Shown one piece after another: positions 1-6,415 of a stretch of DNA of 7,166 nt. The notes under the pieces are model-generated. The model made no database searches. It was not told the origin of the DNA and saw only the letters and a list, made by a program, of their open reading frames with translations. Source of the stretch: Methylococcaceae bacterium. Lineage in GTDB: Bacteria; Pseudomonadota; Gammaproteobacteria; Methylococcales; Methylomonadaceae. How positions within the stretch are numbered: the first letter of the stretch is position 1; each line of letters starts with the position of its first letter. A program made the position numbers and the translations under genes. Where the stretch lies: positions 1 through 7,166 of the forward strand of contig JAKIUK010000108.1 in NCBI GenBank assembly GCA_021647585.1. Direction: 5' to 3'.

Positions 1-113
1 GTATCAGCTCATATACCATTCGAGCCGTTCAAAGCGCATTAATCACAGGAAAGTCCCTGGGCGAACTTATGTGCGACTTGATGGCTCGATTAGTTCCTGT
101 GTAGAACTAATAT
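1..113. other. Unassigned left edge with interleaved inverted repeats
   Basis: I recognise no gene here. All three plus-strand frames are open from the edge for a short way, stopping at 40-42, 102-104 and 124-126. The frame ending at 104 reads plausibly (it ends ELMCDLMARLVPV) but matches no family I know. The visible structure is three perfect inverted repeats. TCGAGCC at 20-26 pairs with GGCTCGA at 83-89. CACAGGAA at 44-51 pairs with TTCCTGTG at 94-101. ATTAGTTC at 89-96 pairs with GAACTAAT at 104-111, with a 7-nt loop. The first two are interleaved, as in a pseudoknot, and the third competes with the second. This could be the end of a mobile element, a structured RNA or chance. Confidence 0.25.
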
Positions 114-144
114 GGAAACACTCATGACAAATATGAATTAATTC

Positions 145-283
145 TACTTTGTCACATTTGAATGGATACTATACAAAAGTATCTTCGAAAGATGCGTTGT
201 ACGCACCATTTCGGCAATGGAAGGGTAAAAAAATAATTTTGGTGTGTGCACAACGCACCCTACATTTATAATCTGACAAAGTA
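145..283. mobile_element. MITE-like element with REP-like core hairpin
   Basis: The ends are inverted copies. TACTTTGTCA at 145-154 matches TGACAAAGTA at 274-283 perfectly, and the match continues inward with one mismatch (CATT versus the complement of AATC). Both ends sit on a TA dinucleotide, consistent with a TA target duplication of the IS630/Tc1 type, though TA is too short to prove it. The core holds a second imperfect inverted repeat, GCGTTGTACGCACC at 194-207 against GGTGTGTGCACAACGC at 241-256. Sequences of the form GTAGGGTGCGTTGTGCGCACC are familiar short dispersed repeats in gammaproteobacteria and cyanobacteria. At 139 bp with no coding capacity it fits a MITE. An open frame running through it on the minus strand is not credible as a gene. 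Confidence 0.5.
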
Positions 284-309
284 AAACTAGAACTAAGGGG
301 TTCTAGTTT
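284..309. repeat. Perfect 10-bp hairpin
   Basis: AAACTAGAAC at 284-293 and GTTCTAGTTT at 300-309 form a perfect inverted repeat with a 6-nt loop, abutting the right end of the MITE at 145-283. It lies about 145 nt beyond the stop of the minus-strand gene ending at 454. It could act as a weak terminator for that gene, but the stem is AT-rich and no long T-tract follows, so I leave it as a repeat. Confidence 0.4.
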
Positions 310-453
310 AAAGTCAAAGGATTTGAGTTTAAATAGTGCCATGGTATCCACCAGCATCCCCTCCAAAAGTCTGAACTTAGAGAGGAAACGGATGAACTCA
401 CTGCTTCAGATCAAGTTAAACTTAAATTCTGAAACAATATTTTTAAATAAGAT

Positions 454-1119
454 CTATTCTATTCTTTTGCGAGAAAAACCAAACAAACCTACAACGCCTG
501 AGATAAATAGCCATGCAGCCGCAGGAACAGGTACGGTTGAAATCACTTTACCATTTTGAGTAAAGGCAACAGAAAAATTCCCCGTTAAGTTCAAGTTTTT
601 AAACATTAATAACTCTTCAACATACGAACAAAAACTTAAGTTACACACATTCCCCATATGATTGATCTGTCCAAAACCTAATTTATCAGGCTGCCAAAGT
701 AAAGAAGAAGTTAAATCTGCTCCAAATTGCAGACCGTTAAAACCAAGAACATCACCGAATATATCAATTCTGCCTTGTAAAACAGTATTAGTTGCAGTGT
801 CTATTTCTGCCCATACTGTAGCCGATGGACCTAATACTTTTATTCTAGCAGCGCCTGACTGATCCTGCCATTGTATTTTGCCTGTACTATTTGCAATAAA
901 TAGAGAAGAGCCCGTTCCATTCAAAGATATTCCGTTAGCTGCCGCTAAAGCTCCTGCGCCTGCAATACCTGAATTTTGGATTGCCATATTTTTAATAATA
1001 AAGCGTGGCCATCCCGGGTTAAAAGCAGTTAAAGCAGCATTAGCTGCCCCACTCATAGTACAAACTAATAAGAAAAGTCCAAGTAGCAATGACCTCCTTC
1101 TTATAATATTATTCTTCAT
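454..1119 (-). CDS. Secreted protein with VPxPA-type PEP-CTERM sorting signal
   Basis: This is a 221-residue exported protein of unknown function. Residues 1-28 form a classical signal peptide: a basic start (MKNNIIRRR), a hydrophobic core (about 10-20), and a cleavage site after AANA at 28. The last 25 residues are a tripartite sorting tail: VPVPAAAWL at 196-204, a hydrophobic helix to about 215, then the basic end SRKRIE. This matches the VPLPA variant of the PEP-CTERM domain, which an exosortase recognises and cleaves, usually for delivery to the cell surface or extracellular matrix. The central 170 residues are rich in Gly, Asn, Ala and Thr and look like beta-rich extracellular sequence. 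Two cysteines (159 and 164) could form a disulphide. I do not recognise this central domain. The ATG at 1119 is preferred because it gives an intact n-region; the Shine-Dalgarno before it (AGGTG) is modest. It lies 557 bp downstream of the carbamoyltransferase, in the same orientation, and probably has its own promoter. The processing exosortase is not in this window. Confidence 0.85.
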   Translation of the reverse strand: MKNNIIRRRSLLLGLFLLVCTMSGAANAALTAFNPGWPRFIIKNMAIQNSGIAGAGALAAANGISLNGTGSSLFIANSTGKIQWQDQSGAARIKVLGPSATVWAEIDTATNTVLQGRIDIFGDVLGFNGLQFGADLTSSLLWQPDKLGFGQINHMGNVCNLSFCSYVEELLMFKNLNLTGNFSVAFTQNGKVISTVPVPAAAWLFISGVVGLFGFSRKRIE

Positions 1120-1146
1120 ATACGCACCTACATTTAAGTTTTTTGA

Positions 1147-1178
1147 AAAATAAATAAATATTTAAGTTTATTTATTTT
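1147..1178 (-). promoter_or_regulatory. Perfect 12-bp AT hairpin in the leader of the CTERM gene
   Basis: AAAATAAATAAA at 1147-1158 and TTTATTTATTTT at 1167-1178 are perfect complements with an 8-nt loop. In the minus-strand transcript it sits between the upstream hairpins (1195-1251) and the start codon at 1119. It contains only A-T pairs, so it is not a convincing intrinsic terminator and does not cover the ribosome site. It may influence mRNA stability, or may only reflect low-complexity AT sequence. Confidence 0.3.
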
Positions 1179-1194
1179 GTCTCAGTTACTTTTA

Positions 1195-1251
1195 CTAAGG
1201 CTTTAGCGTCCTTAGTTGCGGAGTATGCATAAGGTTTTAGCGGATGAAACC
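1195..1251 (-). promoter_or_regulatory. Structured, possibly riboswitch-like leader
   Basis: Read on the minus strand, this stretch can form three hairpins. One is 1247-1251 with 1233-1237 (AAACC/GGTTT). The second is an 8-bp stem with a 2-nt bulge, TAAGG-GCA with TGC-CCTTA as seen on the plus strand (1230-1234 and 1227-1229 with 1217-1219 and 1210-1214), with a 7-nt loop. The third is CTAAGG at 1195-1200 with CCTTAG at 1210-1215 around a 9-nt loop. The last two use the same bases (1210-1214) and exclude each other. The minus strand also carries the near-repeats CGCTAAAACC and ACGCTAAAGCC on either side of the central hairpin. This loosely recalls the GCAAACC ... ACGCAAAGCC core of c-di-GMP-I (GEMM) riboswitches, but with an extra U in each and without the usual second domain. 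I do not assign a class. Confidence 0.35.
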
Positions 1252-1294
1252 CTACTCTGTCATACAAACACTTAGCTCCATAAAAGTGTAAACT

Positions 1295-1322
1295 AATATA
1301 ATTCAGCTGTAACGTTATTCAA
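1295..1322 (-). promoter_or_regulatory. Candidate sigma-70 promoter of the CTERM gene
   Basis: On the minus strand TTGAAT (1322-1317) is followed after 16 nt by TATATT (1300-1295). These match the -35 consensus at four of six bases and the -10 at five of six. A start near 1288 would give a leader of about 170 nt containing the hairpins at 1195-1251 and 1147-1178. In AT-rich DNA such matches arise by chance, so this is only a candidate. Confidence 0.35.
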
Positions 1323-1342
1323 ATACTTCAAATGTAGTATTT
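1321..1342. promoter_or_regulatory. Operator-like dyad next to the candidate promoter
   Basis: AAATACT at 1321-1327 and AGTATTT at 1336-1342 are perfect complements separated by 8 nt, giving a 22-bp dyad of the size bound by dimeric regulators. It overlaps the candidate -35 of the CTERM gene promoter by two bases, so it is suitably placed for activation or repression. No regulator gene is in the window. Confidence 0.3.
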
Positions 1343-1676
1343 AGGAAAAATAAGCATATAATTTATCAACAAAACCCGTTTACTTTTGCATGTTTAGTAC
1401 AGAATAAATATATATTGAAATATACACTAATAAACTTATAAAACTTGATGCATATGGGGTTTACACTATAGATAGAATCATCAGTAAACTGTACTGTAGT
1501 ACTATTCTAGGCGGCGTACTTTTACCGTAGGCAAAAACAATTATCTTACTTTATTTAATTCCAGGGGCTGATTTTCGAAGAAAAAAGAAAAAACTACGGC
1601 ATTAATAGCCAATTATCACAGGATCTAAGGTAAAGTATTTTTATTATCAAACCGATTTTAGAACCACTCATCAGTA
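1343..1676. other. Non-coding gap downstream of the carbamoyltransferase gene
   Basis: No credible gene on either strand, and no GC-rich terminator after the carbamoyltransferase stop. On the minus strand a very weak GGC/GCC stem near 1605-1617 is followed by a T-rich run (about 1580-1600), which may end transcription. A short palindrome, GTACTGTAGTAC, lies at 1491-1502. I see nothing else. Confidence 0.5.
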
Positions 1677-3443
1677 TCAACCTTGTGATTTTTCTTCATT
1701 ATGTGGCTTACATATCAAATAGTCGTTGATCACCAAAGCATCTAAGCCAGTAGTTAAAAAAACAGCAAGTGCATCATCCAAAGAATGGATTAGTGGTTTA
1801 CCCATCACATTAAAACTGGTGTTTAACAGCATGGGAATTTGGGTTTGTTGATAAAAACTGTTAATTAATTGATAAAACCTGGGATTCCACTCTTCTTTTA
1901 CTGTTTGTAGACGTCCTGTTCCATCTACATGACAAATAGCTGCTACCTGTTCTTTTCTGGCATCCTTTATGTGCAGTGTTTTATCCATGTAAGGGGATTC
2001 ATGATAGTCTTCAAAAAAATCATTAGCATGTTCATGCAGTACCGAGGGGGCAAAGGGGCGAAAACTCTCTCTAAACTTGATGTTCTGATTAATATTGTCT
2101 TTAGTCGCTGCCTGTCGAGGATCTGCCAGTATAGAACGATTACCTAAAGCCCTGGGACCATACTCCGCCCTGCCCTGTATCCAGCCAATAAGCTGACCTT
2201 TTGCCAGTAACGTTGCAGTAGTCTGACAAATACTATCTGGCAAATGATGTATTTCCAGAGCACGATTGTACTGTATTAACCTATCTATCGCCTCATTGGG
2301 AATCGTCGAACCTAAATAGGGAGATAATAACGTTTTTTCAGTAGCGATAACCAAATCAGTTTGGTCATGATGTAAAGCAAGCCAGGCAGCTCCCAGCGCT
2401 GTACCATCATCAGCCGGTGCGGATGGAATAAACACTTGTTCAAAATCGGTACGACGTTTAATTTGCCCATTGAATGCTGAATTTAATGCGCATCCCCCTC
2501 CTAAGGCCAGGTTTTTACTACCTGTAACCTGTTGTAAATGCTGTAACAGCTTGCTCATCAATTCAGCAAAAAAATATTGACCGGTGAAAGCTAAATCTGC
2601 TGCCTGTTCAATGGGATCCTGGCCATGCCTTTTGAAATCATCCAGAGCGGCTATGCTTGAAAACAGGCTTTTAGAGCGATGCTGGCAATCAAACCCCTGT
2701 ACCGATATAGTAGATTTTAACAACGCATATAATTCACAGTTCAGCTTGCCGTATGGTGCCAGCCCCATTACCTTCCACTCTTCCCCCTTAAGCCAGTCAA
2801 AACCACATAACTCAGTGATTTTCATATAATAAAAACCTATACTTCCAGTTCCTTTGGTTTCATATAGACATTCCAGCCGCTGGTTTTTATAATAATAAAA
2901 ACCCATAGAGCCATTTTCACCAAAAGAATCAATAATGGCACAGGCAGATTCTAAAAAGGGACTGCTGTAACTAGCTGTAGCAGCATGCGTCAGATGATGA
3001 TGAAAATCTACAAATGATATGGAACAATCAGGATAATATTCTGTAATAATGCGAACTAGATTAAGTCCTGCACTAACGATATTATTTCGTTGGCTGGCAA
3101 TCATATGATGTAATTGATAATTACTCAGTGGCGATCGTAACTTTTTTATGCCCTTTTTGTTCAGCCCAGATGCTGTTAAACAACCTAAGGCAGCGACAAT
3201 GTTTTCATAAAGAGGGCGTTTTTTACGCCAATTAATAGCAATAACAATTTCATCAGGGGAAGGACAATATTGCTCTAATAATTCTTTAATTCGAAGTAAC
3301 GGATCAGCTTCACAATTTAATGCCCGTTTATTTTGCATATAGCGTTCCGTTGCTTCAGCAAACAACACATCACCTTGCTCATCCACTATTGCCAAAGCAG
3401 GATCATGATAGGTTACCGATAAACCAATATAATATTTTTTCAC
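1677..3443 (-). CDS. NodU/CmcH-family carbamoyltransferase
   Basis: This is a full-length 588-residue enzyme of the family that transfers carbamoyl from carbamoyl phosphate, via carbamoyl-adenylate, to a hydroxyl group. Known substrates include Nod factors (NodU), cephalosporins (CmcH) and tobramycin (TobZ). The N-terminal Kae1/ASKHA-like domain covers about residues 3-370. It starts YYIGLSVTYHDPALAIV, carries the metal-site cluster HHHLTHAA at 148-155, IDSFGENGS at 171-179, and the nucleotide-binding loop GGGCALNSAFN at 315-325. The C-terminal YrdC-like carbamoyltransferase domain covers about 375-580. It has GRAEYGPRALGNRSILADPR at 424-443, the basic FRESFRPFAPSV at 457-468, and NTSFNVMGKPL at 541-551. 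All the main family motifs look intact. The start is GTG at 3443, preceded by GGGGTAA. The gene is transcribed away from the ABC exporter starting at 3551, with only 107 bp between them. The acceptor substrate cannot be read from the sequence; a cell-surface sugar or an exported small molecule is a guess from context. Confidence 0.92.
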   Translation of the reverse strand: MKKYYIGLSVTYHDPALAIVDEQGDVLFAEATERYMQNKRALNCEADPLLRIKELLEQYCPSPDEIVIAINWRKKRPLYENIVAALGCLTASGLNKKGIKKLRSPLSNYQLHHMIASQRNNIVSAGLNLVRIITEYYPDCSISFVDFHHHLTHAATASYSSPFLESACAIIDSFGENGSMGFYYYKNQRLECLYETKGTGSIGFYYMKITELCGFDWLKGEEWKVMGLAPYGKLNCELYALLKSTISVQGFDCQHRSKSLFSSIAALDDFKRHGQDPIEQAADLAFTGQYFFAELMSKLLQHLQQVTGSKNLALGGGCALNSAFNGQIKRRTDFEQVFIPSAPADDGTALGAAWLALHHDQTDLVIATEKTLLSPYLGSTIPNEAIDRLIQYNRALEIHHLPDSICQTTATLLAKGQLIGWIQGRAEYGPRALGNRSILADPRQAATKDNINQNIKFRESFRPFAPSVLHEHANDFFEDYHESPYMDKTLHIKDARKEQVAAICHVDGTGRLQTVKEEWNPRFYQLINSFYQQTQIPMLLNTSFNVMGKPLIHSLDDALAVFLTTGLDALVINDYLICKPHNEEKSQG

Positions 3444-3550
3444 TCAGTTACCCCAAAACATAGTATTACTGACATATAATCTGCCCCGTCACCGCGAAGT
3501 ATATAAAGAATTTTTTATTATCATAAACGCATCAATTAACAGGAAACGTC
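3444..3550. promoter_or_regulatory. Divergent promoter region
   Basis: This 107-bp gap separates the start codons of the carbamoyltransferase (minus) and the ABC permease (plus), so it should hold both promoters. On the plus strand a perfect TATAAT lies at 3475-3480 but lacks a good -35. On the minus strand TTATGA and TATACT, 17 nt apart, fall in the AT-rich stretch at about 3502-3530. The permease has a good Shine-Dalgarno, AGGAAA at 3541-3546, just before the ATG at 3551. A shared regulator is possible, but I see no clear dyad. Confidence 0.4.
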
Positions 3551-4372
3551 ATGACCCCTGGTTTTTTCAACCATCTTATGCTTATTTGCCAATTTGAAAT
3601 AAAAAGATTATTTTCTACCCGAAAAGGTTTGTTATATCTGATTACTTTTGCAATAGTCTGGTATTTTATACTTATATACCCAATAAGATTTGCTTCAGAT
3701 TTTCTCAGTCAGAGACAAAACACATCTCATGGTATGAGTTTTTTTGAGTTTATTGGCTTTGATTCATTACTGAACTGGGAAATACCAGAATTTAGCGTGT
3801 ATTGGCACTTTTCTCTTGTTATATTCCCTATGTTGTCCATCATGTCGTGTTCAGATCAAACCTGTTCGGATAGAGAGCGTGGCACCTTGCGCTTTCTAAC
3901 TTTGAGAGTAAGCAGAGACAGCCTGTTCTTTGGACGATTTGCCGGTATGATGGTTATTCATACTCTGTTGATATTTACAACCTTATTTACTACCTTAGCT
4001 TTTGCAATTTATCGAGAGGCTAATCTGGTGCCAGCTGCGTTCAATAGTGCAATGGCAATTATTGTTAATTTAATATTAGTGTTACTCCCCTTTACCGCTA
4101 TGATGGCAGCATTATCTGCCACCGTTAAATCACCCCGACAGGCAACCGTCTGGGCCATTTTGATCTGGAGTTTTTTGGCCGGAATCATTAGTCTCTTATC
4201 CTCTTATTTACCTGCTCTGGATAGTCTAATCATTCTTATTCCCGGCTATCAAATGTCCGAACTATCACAACTTGCAGAATGGCAGACCCTGCAACTGGCT
4301 CATATCCCTATACTACAGACTATAGTCTTGCTAGTCATTGGACGCTGGATCATGTTGAGGCAAAGTTTATGA
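3551..4372 (+). CDS. ABC-2 type transporter permease
   Basis: This 273-residue integral membrane subunit of an ABC exporter presumably pairs with the ATPase encoded immediately downstream. About six membrane segments are visible: roughly residues 27-44, 82-100, 130-153, 167-190, 199-219 and 253-268. Between the second and third lies the cytoplasmic motif SDRERGTLRFLTLRVSR (106-122), typical of ABC-2 permeases of the NosY/GldF kind, where an acidic ERGTL loop couples to the ATPase. Size (NosY is about 275 residues) and topology fit that group, but nothing shows a role in nitrous oxide reduction: no nosD, nosL or nosZ is present. The start has a Shine-Dalgarno AGGAAA four bases upstream. The stop overlaps the next gene's start as ATGA (4369-4372), implying translational coupling. 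The substrate is unknown. Confidence 0.85.
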   Translation: MTPGFFNHLMLICQFEIKRLFSTRKGLLYLITFAIVWYFILIYPIRFASDFLSQRQNTSHGMSFFEFIGFDSLLNWEIPEFSVYWHFSLVIFPMLSIMSCSDQTCSDRERGTLRFLTLRVSRDSLFFGRFAGMMVIHTLLIFTTLFTTLAFAIYREANLVPAAFNSAMAIIVNLILVLLPFTAMMAALSATVKSPRQATVWAILIWSFLAGIISLLSSYLPALDSLIILIPGYQMSELSQLAEWQTLQLAHIPILQTIVLLVIGRWIMLRQSL

Positions 4373-5298
4373 AACCGACAATTATACAATGCCAAAATCT
4401 TAGTCATTGTTATTCTGGAAAAAATGCACTCAACAAAATCAATTTTGAAGTTGTAGCAGGAGAGCCGATTGGCTTAGTAGGCCCTAATGGTGCAGGGAAA
4501 ACCACATTATTGAGTATTCTTTGCGGCTTTCTTAGACCCACTTCGGGTGCAGTAACACTGTTCGGTCATAAACCCGGAGCATCAGTTCTTAGCGGTAAAA
4601 TAGCGGCTCTACCTCAAGATGCAAAACTAGACCCAACATTTAACATTGGAGAACAACTCAAATTTTATGCACGCTTACAAGGATTAACCCGTAAACAGGC
4701 ATCAATTGAAACAATAAGAGTGTTGGAGGCAGTTGCACTTAAAAAGTCTTTATACGAAAAACCTGATACTCTCAGTCATGGAATGGCTAAACGGGTTGCA
4801 ATTGCTCAGGCATTAATTGGAAAACCCCAGTTAATTCTTTTAGATGAACCCACTGCTGGATTAGACCCCGTTAACACTAGAAATATTCGTTCTATTATTG
4901 CCGAATTATCACCTGAAACTACTTTTATTATCAGTTCTCATGATCTTACTGAATTAGGTCGACTATGCCAGCAAATATTATTACTGGAAAATGGCATCAT
5001 GAACACCATGCAGTTAAATGTCTCAGAAAAAAATAGTCCTACCCGATTTTTAACCCTACAAATGGAACCTTGTTCGGCAACAGATGTAATAAAAAAAATA
5101 AATCAATTAGATGGCATTGTTAAACTTACAAATCCACAGAAAAATGAGTTTATCGTGGAATATAGCCCCGAAATAGAGTCTAAAATGGATATAAAAATTA
5201 TTAATTGTATCAATGAAAACAACTGGCAATATCGCCAGTTTAGCCAGGGTAAAAGCCTGGAAGAAAAACTGTTTTTTGAAAACCAAAACCCAGAATAG
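4369..5298 (+). CDS. ABC-2 type transporter ATP-binding subunit
   Basis: This is a 309-residue ATPase with all nucleotide-binding motifs intact: Walker A GPNGAGKTT at 38-46, Q-loop Gln83 in LPQDAKLDP, signature LSHGM at 135-139, Walker B LILLDE at 155-160 followed by the D-loop AGLDP, and the switch His191 in SSHDL. Residues from about 215 onward form the extra C-terminal domain common in ABC-2 exporter ATPases, ending in the usual SLEEKLFFEN-type tail. Length matches the NosF/CcmA-like group. The start is placed at the ATG at 4369, because the family homology begins there, GAGG at 4357-4360 is a suitable ribosome site, and the gene then overlaps the permease by four bases. An in-frame ATG at 4279 would add 30 unrelated residues read from within the permease gene. 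It probably forms a dimer of heterodimers with that permease at the inner membrane. Confidence 0.9.
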   Translation: MKPTIIQCQNLSHCYSGKNALNKINFEVVAGEPIGLVGPNGAGKTTLLSILCGFLRPTSGAVTLFGHKPGASVLSGKIAALPQDAKLDPTFNIGEQLKFYARLQGLTRKQASIETIRVLEAVALKKSLYEKPDTLSHGMAKRVAIAQALIGKPQLILLDEPTAGLDPVNTRNIRSIIAELSPETTFIISSHDLTELGRLCQQILLLENGIMNTMQLNVSEKNSPTRFLTLQMEPCSATDVIKKINQLDGIVKLTNPQKNEFIVEYSPEIESKMDIKIINCINENNWQYRQFSQGKSLEEKLFFENQNPE

Positions 5299-5380
5299 AA
5301 ATCAAAAAAAGCTTGCCATACACAAACTATGACTATTAAAAACATGGTTATTAACATGCAATTGGCTGGAGTGGAAACAA

Positions 5381-6202
5381 TCAGACCACAAATAATTTAA
5401 CAACTGATTGTAGATCGTCTGCTAATTTTCTCATTTCCTGACTACATTTTGCAGCTTCTTCACTCCCTTCTATGGTTTCTTTTGCAAAGTCACTAATTTG
5501 TATAATATTCCTATTAATTTTTTCAGCAACCGTAGACTGCTCTTCAGTTACACTGGCAATTTATACAGTCATGTCTGTAATATCTGTAATAGAGCTATTT
5601 ATTTTTTCTATTGCAACGCTTCCATTTTGAGCTTCTATCACGTTGCTATTTGCATGCAAACAGCTTTCCTTCATTGCCGTGACACTGTTAGTCGTCCCTT
5701 GTTGCAATCGCTCAATCATATTATAAATTTGAGTTATAGAATCCTGGGTTCTACCAGCCAAAGTTCTAACTTCATCAGCAACCACTGCAAATCCACGACC
5801 TTGTTGACCGGCTCTTGCCGCTTCAATTGCGGCATTTAAGGAGAGTAGATTAGTTTGTTCTGCTATCCCTTGTATAACAACTAATACTGAGCCTATTTCC
5901 TGACTATCTTGCTCAAGCACTTTTACCACTTGTTCCACAGATTCTATATTGGTAGAAAGTTGGATGATAGAATCAATTGTCCCGGAAATAACCTGATTTC
6001 CTGCTTTGGCGTCTTCATCACCCTCATGCGCTTTAGCAGCCGTCTGTGTTGCTGACTGCGCCACCTCATGCACAGTTGCAATCATTTCATTCATTGCTGT
6101 TGCAATTTCTTCGGTTTTTTGGTGTTGAGCATTAATGATTTGTTTGGTTTGCAATGACACAGCAGATACTTTTTCAGAAGCGATTGCCAGTTGTTCACTA
6201 CG
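5381..6202 (-). pseudogene. Methyl-accepting chemotaxis protein relic (signalling domain)
   Basis: The minus strand encodes the cytoplasmic signalling half of a chemoreceptor, from RSEQLAIASEKVSAVSLQT to the natural-looking end DDLQSVVKLFVV at TGA 5381-5383. The hairpin tip that contacts CheA and CheW is canonical: GIAEQTNLLSLNAAIEAARA and then GRGFAVVADEVRTLAGRT (codons about 5745-5870). Two lesions are visible. First, a TAA at 5561-5563 interrupts the frame, and 59 further in-frame codons (IASVTEEQSTVAEKINRN...) continue the family sequence. The stop sits where related receptors have Gln before IA, so a single CAA to TAA change explains it. Second, everything upstream of the signalling domain (sensor, membrane helices, HAMP) is missing: homology ends at 6202, exactly where a transposon-end-like sequence begins. 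The ATG at 6223 and its first seven codons come from that foreign sequence. With adaptation helix and membrane anchor damaged, a working receptor is unlikely. Confidence 0.88.
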
Positions 6203-6216
6203 AGGCTGTCCGAGAA
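6202..6216 (+). repeat. Transposon terminal-repeat copy at the chemoreceptor break
   Basis: GAGGCTGTCCGAGAA is the exact reverse complement of the right end of the MITE at 6812-6970 (positions 6956-6970). It abuts the point where chemoreceptor homology stops. It is best read as the end of an inserted element of the same family, most of which has decayed or been replaced. The preceding four bases are CTAC, against CTAG beside the MITE. Confidence 0.6.
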
Positions 6217-6238
6217 CTAACATTTTACAATACGGGTC

Positions 6239-6260
6239 ATACCGACATATCGGTATTTTT
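6239..6260 (+). terminator. Hairpin plus T-tract
   Basis: ATACCGA at 6239-6245 pairs with TCGGTAT at 6250-6256 across a 4-nt loop, followed by TTTT to 6260. This resembles a short rho-independent terminator on the plus strand. No plus-strand gene runs into it. It lies just inside the putative element end at 6202, where such a hairpin could block read-through. The dyad could also be a protein site. Confidence 0.4.
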
Positions 6261-6391
6261 AATTAGCATATTACAATTTACTTTTTATGTGGCGTATTTT
6301 TAATACATTTTTGCTACAGTTCTTCTTTTACAGTCATATCCCCCCCATTTTTTACGCTATTACCGTATTTATTGGCCTTTTGACAAATTTC

Positions 6392-6415
6392 GCGCGTCGC
6401 ACGGCGCGTCGCACG
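6392..6415. repeat. Two tandem copies of a GC-rich 12-mer
   Basis: GCGCGTCGCACG occurs twice back to back (6392-6403 and 6404-6415), directly at the left edge of the GGGGACAGACC element. It stands out as GC-rich in AT-rich surroundings and is probably part of that repeat family. Confidence 0.6.

Noticed and set aside
44..62. Resemblance of CAGGAAAGTCCCTGGG to the conserved 5' box of RNase P RNA
   Set aside because: The match is confined to about ten bases. The partner P4 strand and the rest of the RNA are absent.
169..366. A 65-codon minus-strand open frame
   Set aside because: Two thirds of it lies inside the MITE at 145-283 and the adjoining hairpin. It resembles no known family and its composition follows the repeats.
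1058..1119. Lipobox reading of the CTERM protein signal peptide (LLVC)
   Set aside because: The residue before Cys20 is Val, not Gly, Ala or Ser, and a normal signal peptidase I site (AANA) follows.
662..1153. Plus-strand open frames opposite the CTERM gene
   Set aside because: They mirror a well-supported gene with a signal peptide and sorting tail on the other strand and have no homology of their own.
1600..1620. A possible sigma-54 promoter (GG/GC elements) on the minus strand
   Set aside because: The GG to GC spacing is 8 rather than 10 bases, and it is far from the CTERM gene start.
4279..4368. An upstream in-frame ATG that would lengthen the ABC ATPase by 30 residues
   Set aside because: The extra residues come from the permease gene in another frame, show no ATPase homology, and the ATG at 4369 has a ribosome site and the usual ATGA overlap.
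3551..5298. Assignment of the exporter as NosY/NosF of the nitrous oxide reductase cluster
   Set aside because: Only size and general ABC-2 motifs agree. No other nos gene is nearby, so a gene symbol would be unsupported.
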